Shown here piece by piece: positions 22,320-33,867 of a stretch of 62,000 nt of DNA (position 1 is the first letter of the stretch; each line of letters starts with the position of its first letter). The stretch comes from Gnetum montanum (lineage: Eukaryota; Streptophyta; Gnetopsida; Gnetales; Gnetaceae). Made by a program: the position numbers and the translations under genes. Under the pieces are notes generated by a model. It did not search any database, was not told where the DNA came from, and was given only the letters and a program-made list of their open reading frames with translations. Location: NCBI GenBank assembly GCA_015680685.1, contig MNCI01003927.1, positions 321,116 to 383,115 on the forward strand. Direction: 5' to 3'.

Positions 22320-25084
22320 ATGGCCCTTAAACGTGGACAATAGGAAGGACCCTCTGAAGATGTGTCTAAGAGACCAAGGAGAGGCAAAGGCTAGGCATCT
22401 CCTAAGCAATGTGCAGAGTAGGAGGTGTAATCATTTAGCATCCATCAAGAGCCTCCTACTATTGTGTAATCAAAAGAAGCAGAAGGAGGAGTTGCTGAAG
22501 CACCTGAATAGGGACAACATCTCACGTTGTCCCCGAAATGTGTTTAGGCCATCCATGAAAGGTCCACATTAGTAGCTGTGATTGTGGAATTGAACTTTGA
22601 CCCTTTCATAGAGTTTTCTCCTAAGGTTGTTAGGAACCAACTCAAAGGATCCCCATTGTGGCCTATCCTCTCTAAAAGTGGTGCTTGGTACATAGGGAAG
22701 ATGTACCAATTTTGGCACAATAAAGAAGAGGACACCATAATTGACATTAGTGGTGTGTCTGTGGGTTTTTCTGCCAAGGCCATTTCAGAAGTATTAAACC
22801 TTTTGAATATAGGGCCAAACGTTGCTCACCTACCCACTCGCTCTAATGCTCATGCACAAAGGATTTTGTTGAAAAGGTCGTATGGTAAGGAGGACAAGAC
22901 AAATGCAGAGTTGATGTTGGAAGAAAGGATATACTTCAAGATTGGTACTTATCACATCTTCCCCACAAAAGGATTAAATAGAATTTCAATGTATGAGGTA
23001 AGAGGAGGTACGATATTAATGGGCAAGGTTAATGCGAACCTTCCCCAGCTGTATTTCATGGAGATCTTGAGGTGGTTTGAAGAATGCAAGAATGGGAAGT
23101 TTGCGTTTCCCTTCCCTTGTCTCATCAAGAAGTTCTACAAGCATGCTATAATTCTGAGGTATACTAATGACATCCCTAGAAGAGCCCAAAATGCTTCGTT
23201 TGCTAAATTACTAAAGCCACCAGCCCTAAGGAAAAGTGTTCATGAGACACTAAAGCTAGAACAAAAATAGATGGTGGGGCCCACTGTAACTCAAACTACA
23301 AGGCCTAGTTAACTCCCAAGAATAAGGCCTAGTCAACAACAAGAAGCAGGGTCCAACATGAGCCAACAATACCAACTGCTACCACCACCGTAGGATTATT
23401 GATCATTGATGAGCCATCTTAGGGCCATTGTCGAGATGGTCAGTTGGGGAAGTTGTGATGATGCCAATCTCTTCCACGTCATCAACGACATCGTATAGCC
23501 CATAGTTTCTATAGATTGTGCATGGGGCAAAGTGTCCATCTAGACAGGAGGAGGGGAGACACATTGTTCACAATAGACTTCAGGGAACACTACATCTTTC
23601 CAAGTGCAATTAGAAACTAGTGAAGGGGCCACAGTAGTGGTCATGTAGCACCACGATATAGTAGAAGCCATAGAAATTGTCATAGACCACATCAAAGAAT
23701 CTTTCAACGTCCTTGTTGTGCCACTAGTAGATTTTATAGGAGCACACGATGCTCAAACTCTAGCCGATCCCTCAATGACTCCTATGGAGCATGAGGATGT
23801 CCTTGATTGGTTGCTACAGACAGGACAAGGAATAATGTCCTTTTTTGACATGTCAAAAAATGTTACAGAAACACAATTAGACCTCATCTCCACTAAAGAA
23901 AAGTTGTTCATGGTAGAGATCAGGGCCAAGGATGTAGAGGTGGAGTCGGTAAGACTCCAAGAGAGGCTCGTTACCCTACAAACTGCATAGTGAGACCCAT
24001 CTCAATTCATTCTTGTAGACCAGCTAGACACTTTCAGGATAGAGTAGCTCAATAAACTATTGGTAGATAATAAAAGAGTGGTGGAGGATAAGGAGAAGGC
24101 CCATTGGGATGCTTCAAAGGCACAAGTGTAAACATACATGTATGCCAAAGCACTCAAGGCCTTACAGGAAGAGAATAAATAGCTCACCATAGACAATATT
24201 CAATTGACCACTGTGGAGAAATAGAAGAATGTTCTCAAAGAAACTTTTTAGCAATTACGAGAATAGTTGGTCAGGGTCAATCAAGACATGAATCGCTTGG
24301 CCAGAGAGAATCAAACCCTCACAATGGAGGAGGTATGCACAATCTGTCAGAAGATGATCATTGAAATAAGCGCATGTAAAAACGAGGCTAAGTGACATAA
24401 AAAAGTAAAATAGAATTTTAGAGACTAGGTGGGGATGTACAAGAAAGTCATTAAGAGATCCATATGACCAAGGTCCACATTAATACTTTCAGTGCTCAAC
24501 ACACTAATTTGCAGGCCATATTGGACACATATGCATTCACCCACCAAGCAAAGCTCAAAAGCTGGGACCTGTAGATCCAAGATCTTATAGAGTACATGGA
24601 ATTAGCAAACCTACAGTATGCCAATATAGCCATGTTAATAGCAAGATGCCCGAGAATAGAGTTGGAGAAGCAAGTAGGTACCACCTATGCCAAATACGAA
24701 ATAGAATTTTTGGAACACAAAAAAACATTGCAAAGGCTAGAGGTTGCAAATTCTAAGTTGGAGGTGGTCAAGGCTAGCTACCAGGGGTAGAAAGATGTCA
24801 CGAAATACTTGGCTTGATGGTTTATAGATTTCTAAGAGTACAAGGATAATGCTGGAGCCTACAAGGAGGAACGATAGTTGTTTGCAGCCTGGTACATTAA
24901 AGAAAATAAGATGTTTTCATAATTGCCATGTCCATGGGAAGTGCCAACTCTATCAAACATTGGAGTATCAACATGGATGGCATAGGATCCTCGAATCGAA
25001 GAGGAAAAGCTCTAGGCACTCCTTCAGAGCCACCAAATCCCAAAACCTGGAGCACAAGACAAGGGGAAGCGACCCATGAAGGAG
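22320..25084 (+). pseudogene. Ath-1 ORF3: extra ORF with N-terminal domain and coiled coil
   Basis: Role unknown. ATG 22,320 directly follows a splice acceptor and is in frame with an open stretch of 230 codons (22,578-23,270). That stretch begins ELNFDPFIEFSPK and holds GVSVGFSAKAISEVLNLLNIG and FPFPCLIKKFYKHA; the pattern recalls the plant transposon-associated domain of Athila-type elements (from memory, not searched). From about 23,700 to 24,800 the sequence is Glu/Lys/Leu-rich with heptad spacing, a coiled coil. The end aligns with Ath-2 (LPCPW.V, IG, W). No signal peptide or membrane segment is visible, so an envelope is unlikely. It has in-frame stops and one shift between 23,990 and 24,596. 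Tat-2 cuts it at 25,089; its last codons and TGA stop lie at 44,009-44,027. Confidence 0.7.
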
Positions 25085-25089
25085 CCACC
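25085..25089. repeat. target-site duplication CCACC, left copy (Tat-2)
   Basis: CCACC before the element end TATAGTAGCC. The right copy is at 44,004-44,008, directly after the other end TGTTTCA. Removing Tat-2 and one copy rejoins ORF3 of Ath-1 in a single frame. Confidence 0.85.
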
Positions 25090-26846
25090 TATAGTAGCCA
25101 AAAATGTTGGTGGTTGGACACTGAGAGGTTGCTGGGTGTATAGCCTAACCCCAGATCTGTGCGAGGGTCATGTTGGAAAAAATAGAAATGGGATGCTCTA
25201 AATGGTCTGCTCGATCAGACAAGGACTTAATTAGTGTACAATTACCTTTCCTAAACATTTATTTTAATATGTCATGTGGAGAGATTCAGGAGAGGAAAAC
25301 GTAGCATACAGAATAGTAAAAGCATGGAAAAACATGTGAATGAGGAATAAATGTGAACCGATTCAAAATGATGCAAAACATATGCTTTAAGATAGTAAAA
25401 GGGAAGCTTGAGTGAGAGAATGCACTACCAAAAAATTGTGGGATTTGGTCTTTTTTTGGCTGAAGAAGGTGTACAACTGATGTGTAGTGTGGATAGGCAC
25501 AACTTACAACATAACGGTATGGTCACAGCTATTTGATTGTTGCCAACAACCTACTAATAGGAACTGGTGAGCCACTGTTTGTTGGGCTAGGAGAGATCCA
25601 AGAGGTGCTACCACTGGGGTTTTGCTTTTTGTTAACCTTCCACTTGCCAATCGCTTTGCCAAAGCTATCACCAGAAATCCAAATGCCAAAATTTCAATCA
25701 CAAGAAAGCCAAGTCCAAAAGCTAACCTTTCAAAGCCCACCCTTTGAACATTGTTCATTGGGGTATTTATAGGGCCTGAAGTAGGAGAAAGACATCATTT
25801 GGATGCCACATGTCCTAGGTCCCATAGAGTGAAAATGTGAATGTGCCATGCTACTGTGTAGTGGTATGCTATAGTGTCATGTTTTTGTGCTATGCTACTG
25901 ATGTGCTATGTTGCAACATAACGAGGCTGGACATGAAACCTACTAAGATATGACCATACCATTAAAACTACAAGTTCCAGAATCTAGGGGACTACCATGT
26001 TTTTTAGAAAGAATTCCAACAATGAATGCAAAGTGAATCCTATGCTCCAGGACTACATCTTCTCTCCTCTTGTGATTAGGGTCAAGTGTTGAAGTTAACA
26101 GGGGGTGAAAAATAAAGAAAACTTGCTAGTCTTGTTCGTTGAAGAGATGCTGAAGTAGAAATTACCATTGTCAACAAGCTTAGGAGCTAATTGGAAGCAT
26201 CCTAGGGCTTCCACGTGAGTGTCATGCTACCTACGTTGTCCAGCATATCTGTGTAGCATAAACACCTGCATGCTACACTATGCTACACTGCATAGTGTAG
26301 CTGCCAATCCTGAGAAAAATCTTTCCTGGAAGCTAAAGATACCCCTCTAAGGCCTGGCTAGGCAAGCAATTGTAACCCTACTTTTCATGTTTAAAGGTCA
26401 TGGGACCTGCGGAGTTCATCCTTGGAACACTTTCATGCTTTGTGTCCTTGCCATGCTATGCTACGCTATGTAGCATAGCACAACGTAGTAGCCAGTGTGA
26501 CATGAATTCCTGCTTGAGTTGCAATTCTTTGTCAAGAAACTTTGCCTGGGACCTAAGGGTGAAGTAGGACAGGTGGTCTTGGATGTTGGAGCATGGCCAA
26601 GTGTAATTCTTATGCTAGAACCACTTGGTAGATGACCTTCACATGTTTTGACCCTACTACACTGTGTAGCGTAGCACAACATAGCACCTAATTTGGATTG
26701 AATTCTAACTCATTTTGCAAATGTTTTGTCAAGGGATGTCAGTCATGTCCTGGCATGTTAGTAGAGCAAGCATGTTTGATGGCTGAAGCATGGGTAGTTA
26801 TGTTTACTTTGTCAAAACATTTTGAGTGGAAGTGATGTCATAGTGG
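25090..26846 (-). repeat. Tat-2 3' LTR, lacking its first part
   Basis: Aligns with 41,558-43,378 of the 5' LTR, including TATA box (25,764-25,771), TAGCATAGC palindromes (26,265-26,300, 26,455-26,480, 26,655-26,680) and the end. The first 625 bases (counterpart of 43,379-44,003) are missing and the sequence jumps straight into the post-pol spacer. The breakpoint shares GTGG between both sides, which indicates a deletion by short homology. The terminal CA has become TA. Confidence 0.85.
25764..25771 (-). promoter_or_regulatory. LTR TATA box, Tat-2 3' LTR
   Basis: CCCTATAAATACCCC on the - strand, identical in context to the boxes at 8,071 and 42,231. Confidence 0.75.
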
Positions 26847-27135
26847 CTAGGCCACAATAGTGTTGGGACTCCAATAGTAGGTGCTGATAGTGGGAGCTAC
26901 TGCTAGGATGATTGGTCATGGTAGTGGTAGCTCTAGAAGGTCAACAAGATGTCAAATGACATCTCAGGAAGATCAGCAAGATGCCAGGGGTGACAACATT
27001 GCATGTGTTCCAAAGGGTTTTTCCTTGGTAGCATTAACTTCATTCTAGAACTATGACATCCCATCCCATGTTATCCAGGAAGCTTGAACGTGTGCACGCT
27101 CTCTTGTTCATAGTGTCTCCCATGTGAGCTGGGAG
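26847..27135 (-). other. Tat-2 post-pol spacer (remnant)
   Basis: No gene. It aligns with Tat-1 5,445-5,690 and carries the same GACATCTTGTTGACC and ATGGGATGGGATGT blocks. The part of the spacer nearest the LTR, including the purine tract, is deleted. Confidence 0.65.
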
Positions 27136-27430
27136 GTGTTAGACTTCAAACCTAGTCTAAGGTCTTGGTATACAGTCAAATGTGCTAGCTTAAGGTTCTA
27201 GCTGACTGATGTGCTAGTTTAAGGTCCTAGCAGCTATGCTAGTTTAACGTCGTAGTAGATGGGGGATGGCTAGTTTAAGATTGTAGCAGACTATGCTCTG
27301 GGTGCCATTTTTATGTCATGGCCCAAAGATGTGCTTTGCCAGTTTATAGTTGTAGCGGACTAGCTATGCCAGTTTATAGTCATAGTGGACTATCTATGCT
27401 AGTTTTACGTCATAGCAAATTTTTTGCTTA
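27136..27430 (-). repeat. GACCTTAAACTAGC array downstream of Tat-2 pol
   Basis: Nine diverged units, read on the + strand as GCTAGTTTAAGGTCCTAGCAG, GCTAGTTTAACGTCGTAG, GCCAGTTTATAGTTGTAGCG and so on, about 27-40 bases apart. Their orientation relative to pol is the same as in Tat-1. Confidence 0.85.
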
Positions 27431-27461
27431 CCTTTCTTTACGTTCAATGTATTCCTTTGTG

Positions 27462-30400
27462 TTAAATGTAGTATGACTTCAGGTACAAGTGGTTGATGGG
27501 ATTTGCGAACTCGTTGCCATTCATATCATCTAATTTGAAGGCCCCATTCTCATAGGCTTTTGTGACTATGAAAGGGCCTTCCTAGTTAACTGAGAATTTG
27601 CTCACTGGTTCATGAACAACCTTGAGGACTAGGTCCCTCTTTTTGGTTGGCCATTGGTATAGATTTCAGTGATGTTTCTACCGTTGCTTGTCTTGGTACC
27701 ATTTGATGTGGCCAAGTGTTTGAGCGTGCTCCTCCTTTATAGAGTCAAGATCAATGATCCTTGAATCATTGTTTTGAGCCTTGTCCATGACATTTGAAAG
27801 GATCATTCAAAGTGATAGAACCTTCAATTCAAGAGGTGACACTGCTTCATATCTGTAAACAAGACTGTATGGAGTCTTACATGTAGCTGTTCTACATGTT
27901 GTATAGTAAGCCCATAGCATGTAGAGGATTTGCTCATGCCATCGCCTCTTGGTGCTACTAAGCATCTTTTTCAGAAGGTTGATGATGACCTTGTTGGTTG
28001 CCACTACTTGACCATTCACCTGGGGGTAGTATGGTGATGAGAAAGAGTGTTTGATGCCAAAATTTTTGCAAAAGGCTTTAGTTTCCATGCTACTGAATTG
28101 TTGCCCATTGTCAGTCACAATAGTTATAGGAAGGCCAAACCTTGTAACTATATTATCCAGAATGAAGTGGAAAACCTATTGTGACGTAGTCTTTTTGAGG
28201 GGAATAGCTTCTACTTACTTTGTAAAGTATTCAGTTGTAGTAATAATGAAGCTATGCCCTATAGAAGACTTAGGTGTGATGGGTCCTATGATATCTAGTC
28301 CCCAATGTTGGAAAGGCCATGTAATTTGTGTTGTATGAAATTCAATTAGTGAAACATGTATAAGGTTTCCATGGCATTGATACACGTCGTATGTTCTAAC
28401 CTTAGCAACACAATCAAGTTCTATGCAGGGCCAGTAGTAGCCTAAGCATTTGATTTTTGCTACCATAGCCTTGTGAGCTATGTGTCCTCCACAAAATCCC
28501 TCATGGACTTCGTCAAAAGTCTTTTGTGCTTCTTCCCCACTAATGCAAGCTAGCAATATTCCATCATAGGAGTGTTTGCATAGAGTGTTGTCTCCTACGA
28601 GGACATATTGTTGTGCTTTCTTTCGTATTGCATCCTTTTGAGTAGATGTCAAGCCCTATGGGGGTTCACCATGTTGGAGGTATGCCTTAATGTTGTCATA
28701 CCATTCTTGGGTGTGAGCCATGCCTACTGATGCAATGTGGGGAGTGTAAGTGATAGGATTTGTGCATGTCACTATTGAGATGAGCAAAGTAGCAAACATG
28801 TGTGATGGCACATTTAAGGCTAACGTAGCTAGCACATCAGATACAGTGTTTTCGTTATGGGGCATGTGTTGGATGTCTAAAGTTGCAAAATTCTTTAGTA
28901 GAATTTTGGCTAAATTGAAATAAGGTTGCAAATGTGAAGCCTTGTAAACATAAACTTTAGTAATCTGGTTGATAACTAGTTGCAAGTCACCTCGAATTAC
29001 TAAGTGTTGGATGTTCAACTCTTGAGCTGCTAGAAGGCCCCTAAGGAGTCCTTCATACTTGGCTATGTTTTTTGTGCAAAGTAATGTAAAATAATATGTG
29101 AAGGGTCGAATTTCCCTAGAGGGAAATGTAAGAACAATAGCAGCACTACCACCTCATGTAGTTGAAGCACCGTCAAAATGTAGACTGGCCTCGAAGTTTG
29201 ATGGTACAAGACTTATGTGATTGACATGCTTATATGGGAAATCAAGTTCTATTATTTTTTGGTCATCAACGGTTGAATTCTTAAGATGTGTGGATATTGC
29301 TTGACCCTTTGTGGATGATTGTCCCATATAATGTAAATTAAACTTTGCAGTTATGGCTTTCCATCAGGCTATTCTACTACTCTCATATAAGTTGGTTGTA
29401 ATAGCCCGAAGTATGTTTCTTTTCCATATAATGTTGACTTTACTACAAAATAGGTAATGTCTTCACTTTGTAAGTGCGAACACTAGGGCAAGACAATTCT
29501 TCTCTACCTCATTGTACTTTGCTTTGTGAGCCATCAATGCATGACTTAAGTAGTAGACTAGGATTTTAGACCTATCATCTCTCTTTTGACATAGCAGTGC
29601 AGCAATAGATGTGTCCATGGTGGAAAGATAGATGTAGAAGGGGCTATTCCTCTGTGGAGGGTAAATAGTGGAAAGGTGCAAAAGATCTTTCTTTAGGTTT
29701 TCAAAGGCCTTTTGACATTGATTTTTCCACTCGAAGTTAACTCCCTTCTTAAGAAAGTGTTGCATCGAGTGTAGTTTGTTCATCAATGTAGCAATAAACC
29801 TTCTTATAAACTATATCCTGCCCTATAACCCGGGAAACTCCTTAAGGTTTGTAGGTGGTGCTAAGTTAATGATAACTTTAACTTTATCAGGATCTACATG
29901 TATCCACATTTCCGATACTACAAAGCCTAACATGCATTTGATTTTTACTTTGAAAACACATTTTCTGGGGTTGAGGCAAAGGTCATGCTTATGAAAACAT
30001 TGAAGGACTATGTTTAGATCGTTGGGATGATCAGTAGCTTCCTTAGACTTAACCAATATGTTGTCAACATAATCGTTTAATCTTTCCAAGAGGTAATCAC
30101 TAAAGATGTATGTCATTGCTCGTTGATACGTTGCTCCAGCATTTTTCAGCCCAAAGGGCATCATTGTGTAACAAAAATTTTCCCAAGGGGTCATAAAGGT
30201 AGTTGCCAATTGATGCTCTAGGTTTATACGGATCTGGTTATACCCTGAGAACCCATCCATGAAGGACAGTAAGGCATGACCAGCTGTAGTATCAATAACT
30301 TGATTGATACTAGGCAATGGAAGTCATCCTTAATTGTCACCCTATTTAAATCCCAGAATTCTATACAAATTCATATATTTCCAATCTTCTTGGATACAAC

Positions 30401-30946
30401 TACAATGTTTGAGATCCAATCTAAGTAATCAACTGCCTGAATGAAACTTGCTTGATAAACTTTGGTAATTTCATCACACATAACTAAGGTAATCTATGGT
30501 TTGACTTTGCAAACTTTTCGTTTAACTACCTTGACACATGAATCTAAGATAATATCTTGTTGTATGAGTCACGGTCTAGGCTTGGCATGTCTTCATATGA
30601 CCACACAAACACTTTAGCATTGTCACTCAGGACTTTCAAAATGTTTTGTTGCACCTGTGGCTTTAGTAGGGAGCTAAATTTTAGTGTTTTTGCCTCACCT
30701 CTAGATGTAGTTATAGGGATTTTAATGAAGGGGTCCTTGATTACATCACCAACCTCTAGGTCTAAGGCTTGGACCAGATGTTCGAGGTAGTCTAGAGATG
30801 TTTTCAAGGAGACTATGTCGATAACATGAGTGGATGGTTCCAAGTCTACTAATTCTAAGCTTAAGTGTCTTGTAAGCTTGCCATGAGGTCCTGTTAGGAT
30901 AAGGGGCAAGTGGCGATCACTTTGCATACCCATTTTCAAAGCACTC
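27462..30946 (-). pseudogene. pol: Tat-2 pol: RT, RNase H, archaeal-type RNase H, integrase (decayed)
   Basis: Begins at 30,946 right after a splice acceptor. The opening TGPHGKLTRHLSLELVD and FVWSYEDMPSLD match Tat-1. RT covers about 30,560-29,880 (FMDGFSGYNQIRI, MPFGLKNAGATYQRAM); the active site reads YVDN instead of YVDD. RNase H is at 29,786-29,460. The second RNase H, at about 29,210-28,690, shows HFDGAS, AKYEGLL, IRGDLQLVI and ENTVSDVLATLA, the acidic set of an archaeal-type RNase H. Integrase starts at about 28,540 (HEGFCGGH; one zinc Cys is Tyr), has core residues in GLDIIGP and VTDNGQQF, and V where the catalytic Glu is expected (NGQVVATNK). It ends YENGAFKLDDMNGNEF and HLYLKSYYI, stop at 27,462. 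Stops are fewer than in Tat-1. Confidence 0.9.
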
Positions 30947-31019
30947 CTGCGAAAAAAACAAAACAAACAAACGTTAAGTGGTACCTGTTTAATAGAGTAG
31001 CATGTAATGAAATGTATGC

Positions 31020-31300
31020 AAGGTAATCATGCAATAGAACATAATTACTAGTTTAAGGTCTTAGCGAATCATAGCCATGAAAATTATTTTTAATATTTCC
31101 AATTTAAGGTCTTAGTGGACTATAATTAGGTTTAAAAAGTAAAGGAAATGCTAATACTTGCCAGTTTAAGGTCTTAGTGGACCGTCAATGGGTTTAAAAT
31201 GTAAAGGAGATGTTAGGGTTTCCAGTTTAAGGTCATAGTAGACCGTAACAATGTAACATTGTAAGTTAGTGTTGCTAGTTTAAGGTTGTAGCAGATCGTC
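31020..31300 (-). repeat. GACCTTAAACTAG array at the 3' end of the Tat-2 intron
   Basis: Five units, on the + strand ACTAGTTTAAGGTCTTAGCG, CAATTTAAGGTCTTAGTGGAC, CAGTTTAAGGTCTTAGTGGAC, CAGTTTAAGGTCATAGTAGAC and CTAGTTTAAGGTTGTAGCAGA. Tat-1 has the counterpart at 1,225-1,455, so the position is conserved. Confidence 0.85.
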
Positions 31301-31324
31301 AATGTGCAAGATTGTGAAAATGGG

Positions 31325-31540
31325 GCAAGAATCCTGGTATGTTTACTTGTTACACTACAACTGTGTGCTATGCTGCAGTGAACATGTGCTATGCTATAGA
31401 GAATAGGGAGGTCCCCTGCTATGCTACAGTAGACAAGGGTGCTTCATGTCACGCGTGGGAAGTGGAATGTCTCATGTTACGCACGGGACATGCAACACCC
31501 TAGAAAGTGACAAGTCTTTTAACTACATGGGCTATAAATA
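31325..31540 (+). promoter_or_regulatory. promoter of the Tat-2 antisense gene
   Basis: TATAAATA at 31,533-31,540 on the + strand, opposite to Tat-2 transcription. Upstream lie four motifs of the GTGCTATGCTGCAG/GTGCTATGCTATAG type (31,365-31,430), the same family as the TAGCATAGC motifs upstream of the Tat LTR TATA box, and a GGGACATGCAACACC stretch similar to GGACACATGGCATCC in the LTR. Tat-1 retains the same promoter at 1,077-1,084. Confidence 0.65.
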
Positions 31541-31559
31541 GGGAATTATCCCATGGTAA

Positions 31560-31785
31560 TCTTGTCACTTTTACTATTAGAGCTAACACTTAGAGCATAG
31601 CGTGGTTGAGCTGAGAGATAGCATAGTGGTTGATACACCTAATACACTTGAGTTTGTGAGTAGGCAATGGCATGCAAGAGCAAGTGCAGGCATCAAGGGC
31701 TTGCCAACCTAGATGAAGGGAAGTGCACACTTTGATGTCTTCCCAAGGCACAGGTTGCAGAGTGGTAGGAGAACCCATCAACTCG
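31560..31785 (+). other. first exon of the Tat-2 antisense gene
   Basis: The start is estimated as about 25 bases after the TATA box. The end is the donor CTCG/GTAAGT at 31,786. It is conserved in Tat-1 (824-1,050, other strand). I cannot tell if it codes. Confidence 0.5.
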
Positions 31786-32607
31786 GTAAGTCGCTACGCT
31801 ACCCTTGTTTATGTTGTGCGATTTGTGAGGTTAAATAGTTACTTCCATCACTGTGTTTTGGTTGTTATGATAATCACTATTGCTACATTGCAACTGTTGT
31901 TATTTCCTTGCTATTGCTTTGGCTACTATGCCATAACTATCACCATTCTAGCTATAGTGGCTATGGTGTTTGCTATGCTACTGTTAGTACGCAAAACTAC
32001 CCTGGCCGCCATTGTTGGGAATGGCCAATGCACCATTACAAGGGTTTTTGTGGTCTTGGCATAATGCACACTCAATGTAGCATAGCACTCATGGAGAGGA
32101 TTTTTGTTTGCCAAGTGTTTTTAGTCAGTGTAATGTATGTCTGGCATAGTGTAGCATGTGTAGGGAGAGTTTTCCTTTTGTTTGCATTTTATTTTGCTAC
32201 GTTTCATGCAGTGGGGTAGGACCAGGGCAATGAGAATGTTGTATGTACTTTTCTTAAGCTAGGTTATTTCTTGACATTGTGATTGTTACTGTGTTACGTT
32301 TTTGATTCTTGTTACACTGCACTGCTATATTGCCATAGCTGCCATGCTGTTATGTTGGCAGGCCTGCTATGCTGCTATGCTAGCAAACCTGCTATGATGT
32401 TGGGGCTACTACTCTACTAAGCTTGTTAGTGTTTTACTTGCTATGTTGTCGTGCTTGTTATATTTCTATTCTTGTCGTACTTGTTACATTGTTACACTTG
32501 TTTCATTGTTACATTTGTCATACTTGCCACTTTACTACACTACATGGGGTGTGGTCATCCCACTACACTGTGTGTAATGTAGCTGTTGCTCTTATGCAAA
32601 GTGTAGC

Positions 32608-32830
32608 TGCTACGCTACACTATATAGGGCGTGCTTACTATGCTACATTACATAGGGTGTGCCTACTATGCTATGCTATGCAGGACACGCTTGCCATGCT
32701 ACGCTATGTAGGACACACTTTCCATGCTACGCTATTCAGGACACCACCACTACACTATGCAGGATGTACTCGCAACGCTGTGCAAGATGTACCTACAATG
32801 CTATGCTACATGTAACACCCTGCTACACTG
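32608..32830 (+). repeat. 28-bp degenerate array in the antisense gene's first intron
   Basis: Consecutive units such as TGCCATGCTACGCTATGTAGG plus ACACACT, about 28 bases each, with decreasing quality to the right. The unit contains the TAGCATAGC/GCTATGCTA motif of the Tat promoters. Looser copies extend left to about 32,300. Confidence 0.75.
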
Positions 32831-33540
32831 CATGTAATGTTTGGTTTTGTTTTACCATGGCTAGGGTGTACTGTTTCATTCCTAAGGAAAAACATGTACA
32901 TCAAGGGTTATGCTATGCTACTTAGTAATTGTCACTTGAATACTATACTAAAGCTTTTTGTTGTGTTGCATAGGATAATGTTGAAACCCGTCCTAATCAT
33001 CCTTGAGCTGGTAGGAGTCATGTGCTACCTAAGTGCACCCATGGCCAACATCCACCCTCCCCATGCACAGGTAGGGAATCAGGCAGCCTAGTTCTAGGAA
33101 GGTGCATAGGAATTCTTAGAGTTCCTCCTTTGCCATTTTAATGTGATAGTGTGGTCACACTTATTGACCAAAATAGCCATGGTTCTTGCTCAAATGTTGT
33201 TGCCTGGGGCAAACCGAGCATTTTGAAATTTATGGTTGATAGGTCGATTAAAGGTGAAGGGGCAGAAGGCTCAAATTGGTGTCCTAGAGGCTTGAGGCAC
33301 TTATGTTAGATTTGGGACATGCTCGAATTTAAATGTTATCATCAATACAACACGTTGTTCATCACCCATCACATGCGCACATGCTTCCAAAGCCCACCTG
33401 AGACCATTTATTGTGCCAATTGGTGAGTCCTATGAAGATTTTTTAAACATGTTGTATCATTTTCTTGTGCTAGTCAACATGCTTACCGTACTTTGTGTGT
33501 TACCATTTTTATATTGACAAGGGTGGTCTTCATGGTAACA
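32831..33540 (+). other. intron or early exon of the Tat-2 antisense gene, unresolved
   Basis: A possible acceptor TTGTTGTGTTGCATAG lies at about 32,956-32,971, followed by a short open frame (MLKPVLIILELVG). Between 33,100 and 33,540 frames are broken and I see no motif. An exon may begin here, but borders cannot be set by eye. Confidence 0.35.
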
Positions 33541-33780
33541 AGGGTACATTTGCATTGTCCTAGACAACTCTATAAGAGTTCTCTTCTACTAGAAATGTAT
33601 GTGCTAGTGTCATAGAACAACTTGGGGTTGATTTCAAAACCTATCCAACTAATTATGCCAAGTTTTATGTCAAATGTGAAGAACTTGGCTAGTTGGATAA
33701 CAAATGGGCATCTCACCAACCACTTACTGTAGAAGACATTTTGGTGGAAATTCCACCATTTCCTACGCCATTTAGACCTA

Positions 33781-33867
33781 GTATGTTAAATTATGCATTT
33801 TTTTTGTGTGTTCAATTGATTGATTTTTCTTTTGCTTTTTGCTAATTTTTGTTGTTGATTATTTCAG
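33781..33867 (+). other. intron in the antisense gene (87 bp)
   Basis: GTATGT donor, T-rich tract, TTATTTCAG acceptor. Removal joins two open frames without shift. Plant-type U-richness throughout. Confidence 0.7.

Noticed and set aside
22320-25084. ORF3 as a retroviral-type envelope gene
   Set aside because: There is no signal peptide, membrane segment or cleavage site visible in Ath-1 or Ath-2, and half of the protein is coiled coil.
32608-32830. Regular 28-bp repeats resembling a CRISPR array
   Set aside because: The repeats are direct neighbours without spacers, degenerate, and lie in a plant retrotransposon; there are no cas genes.
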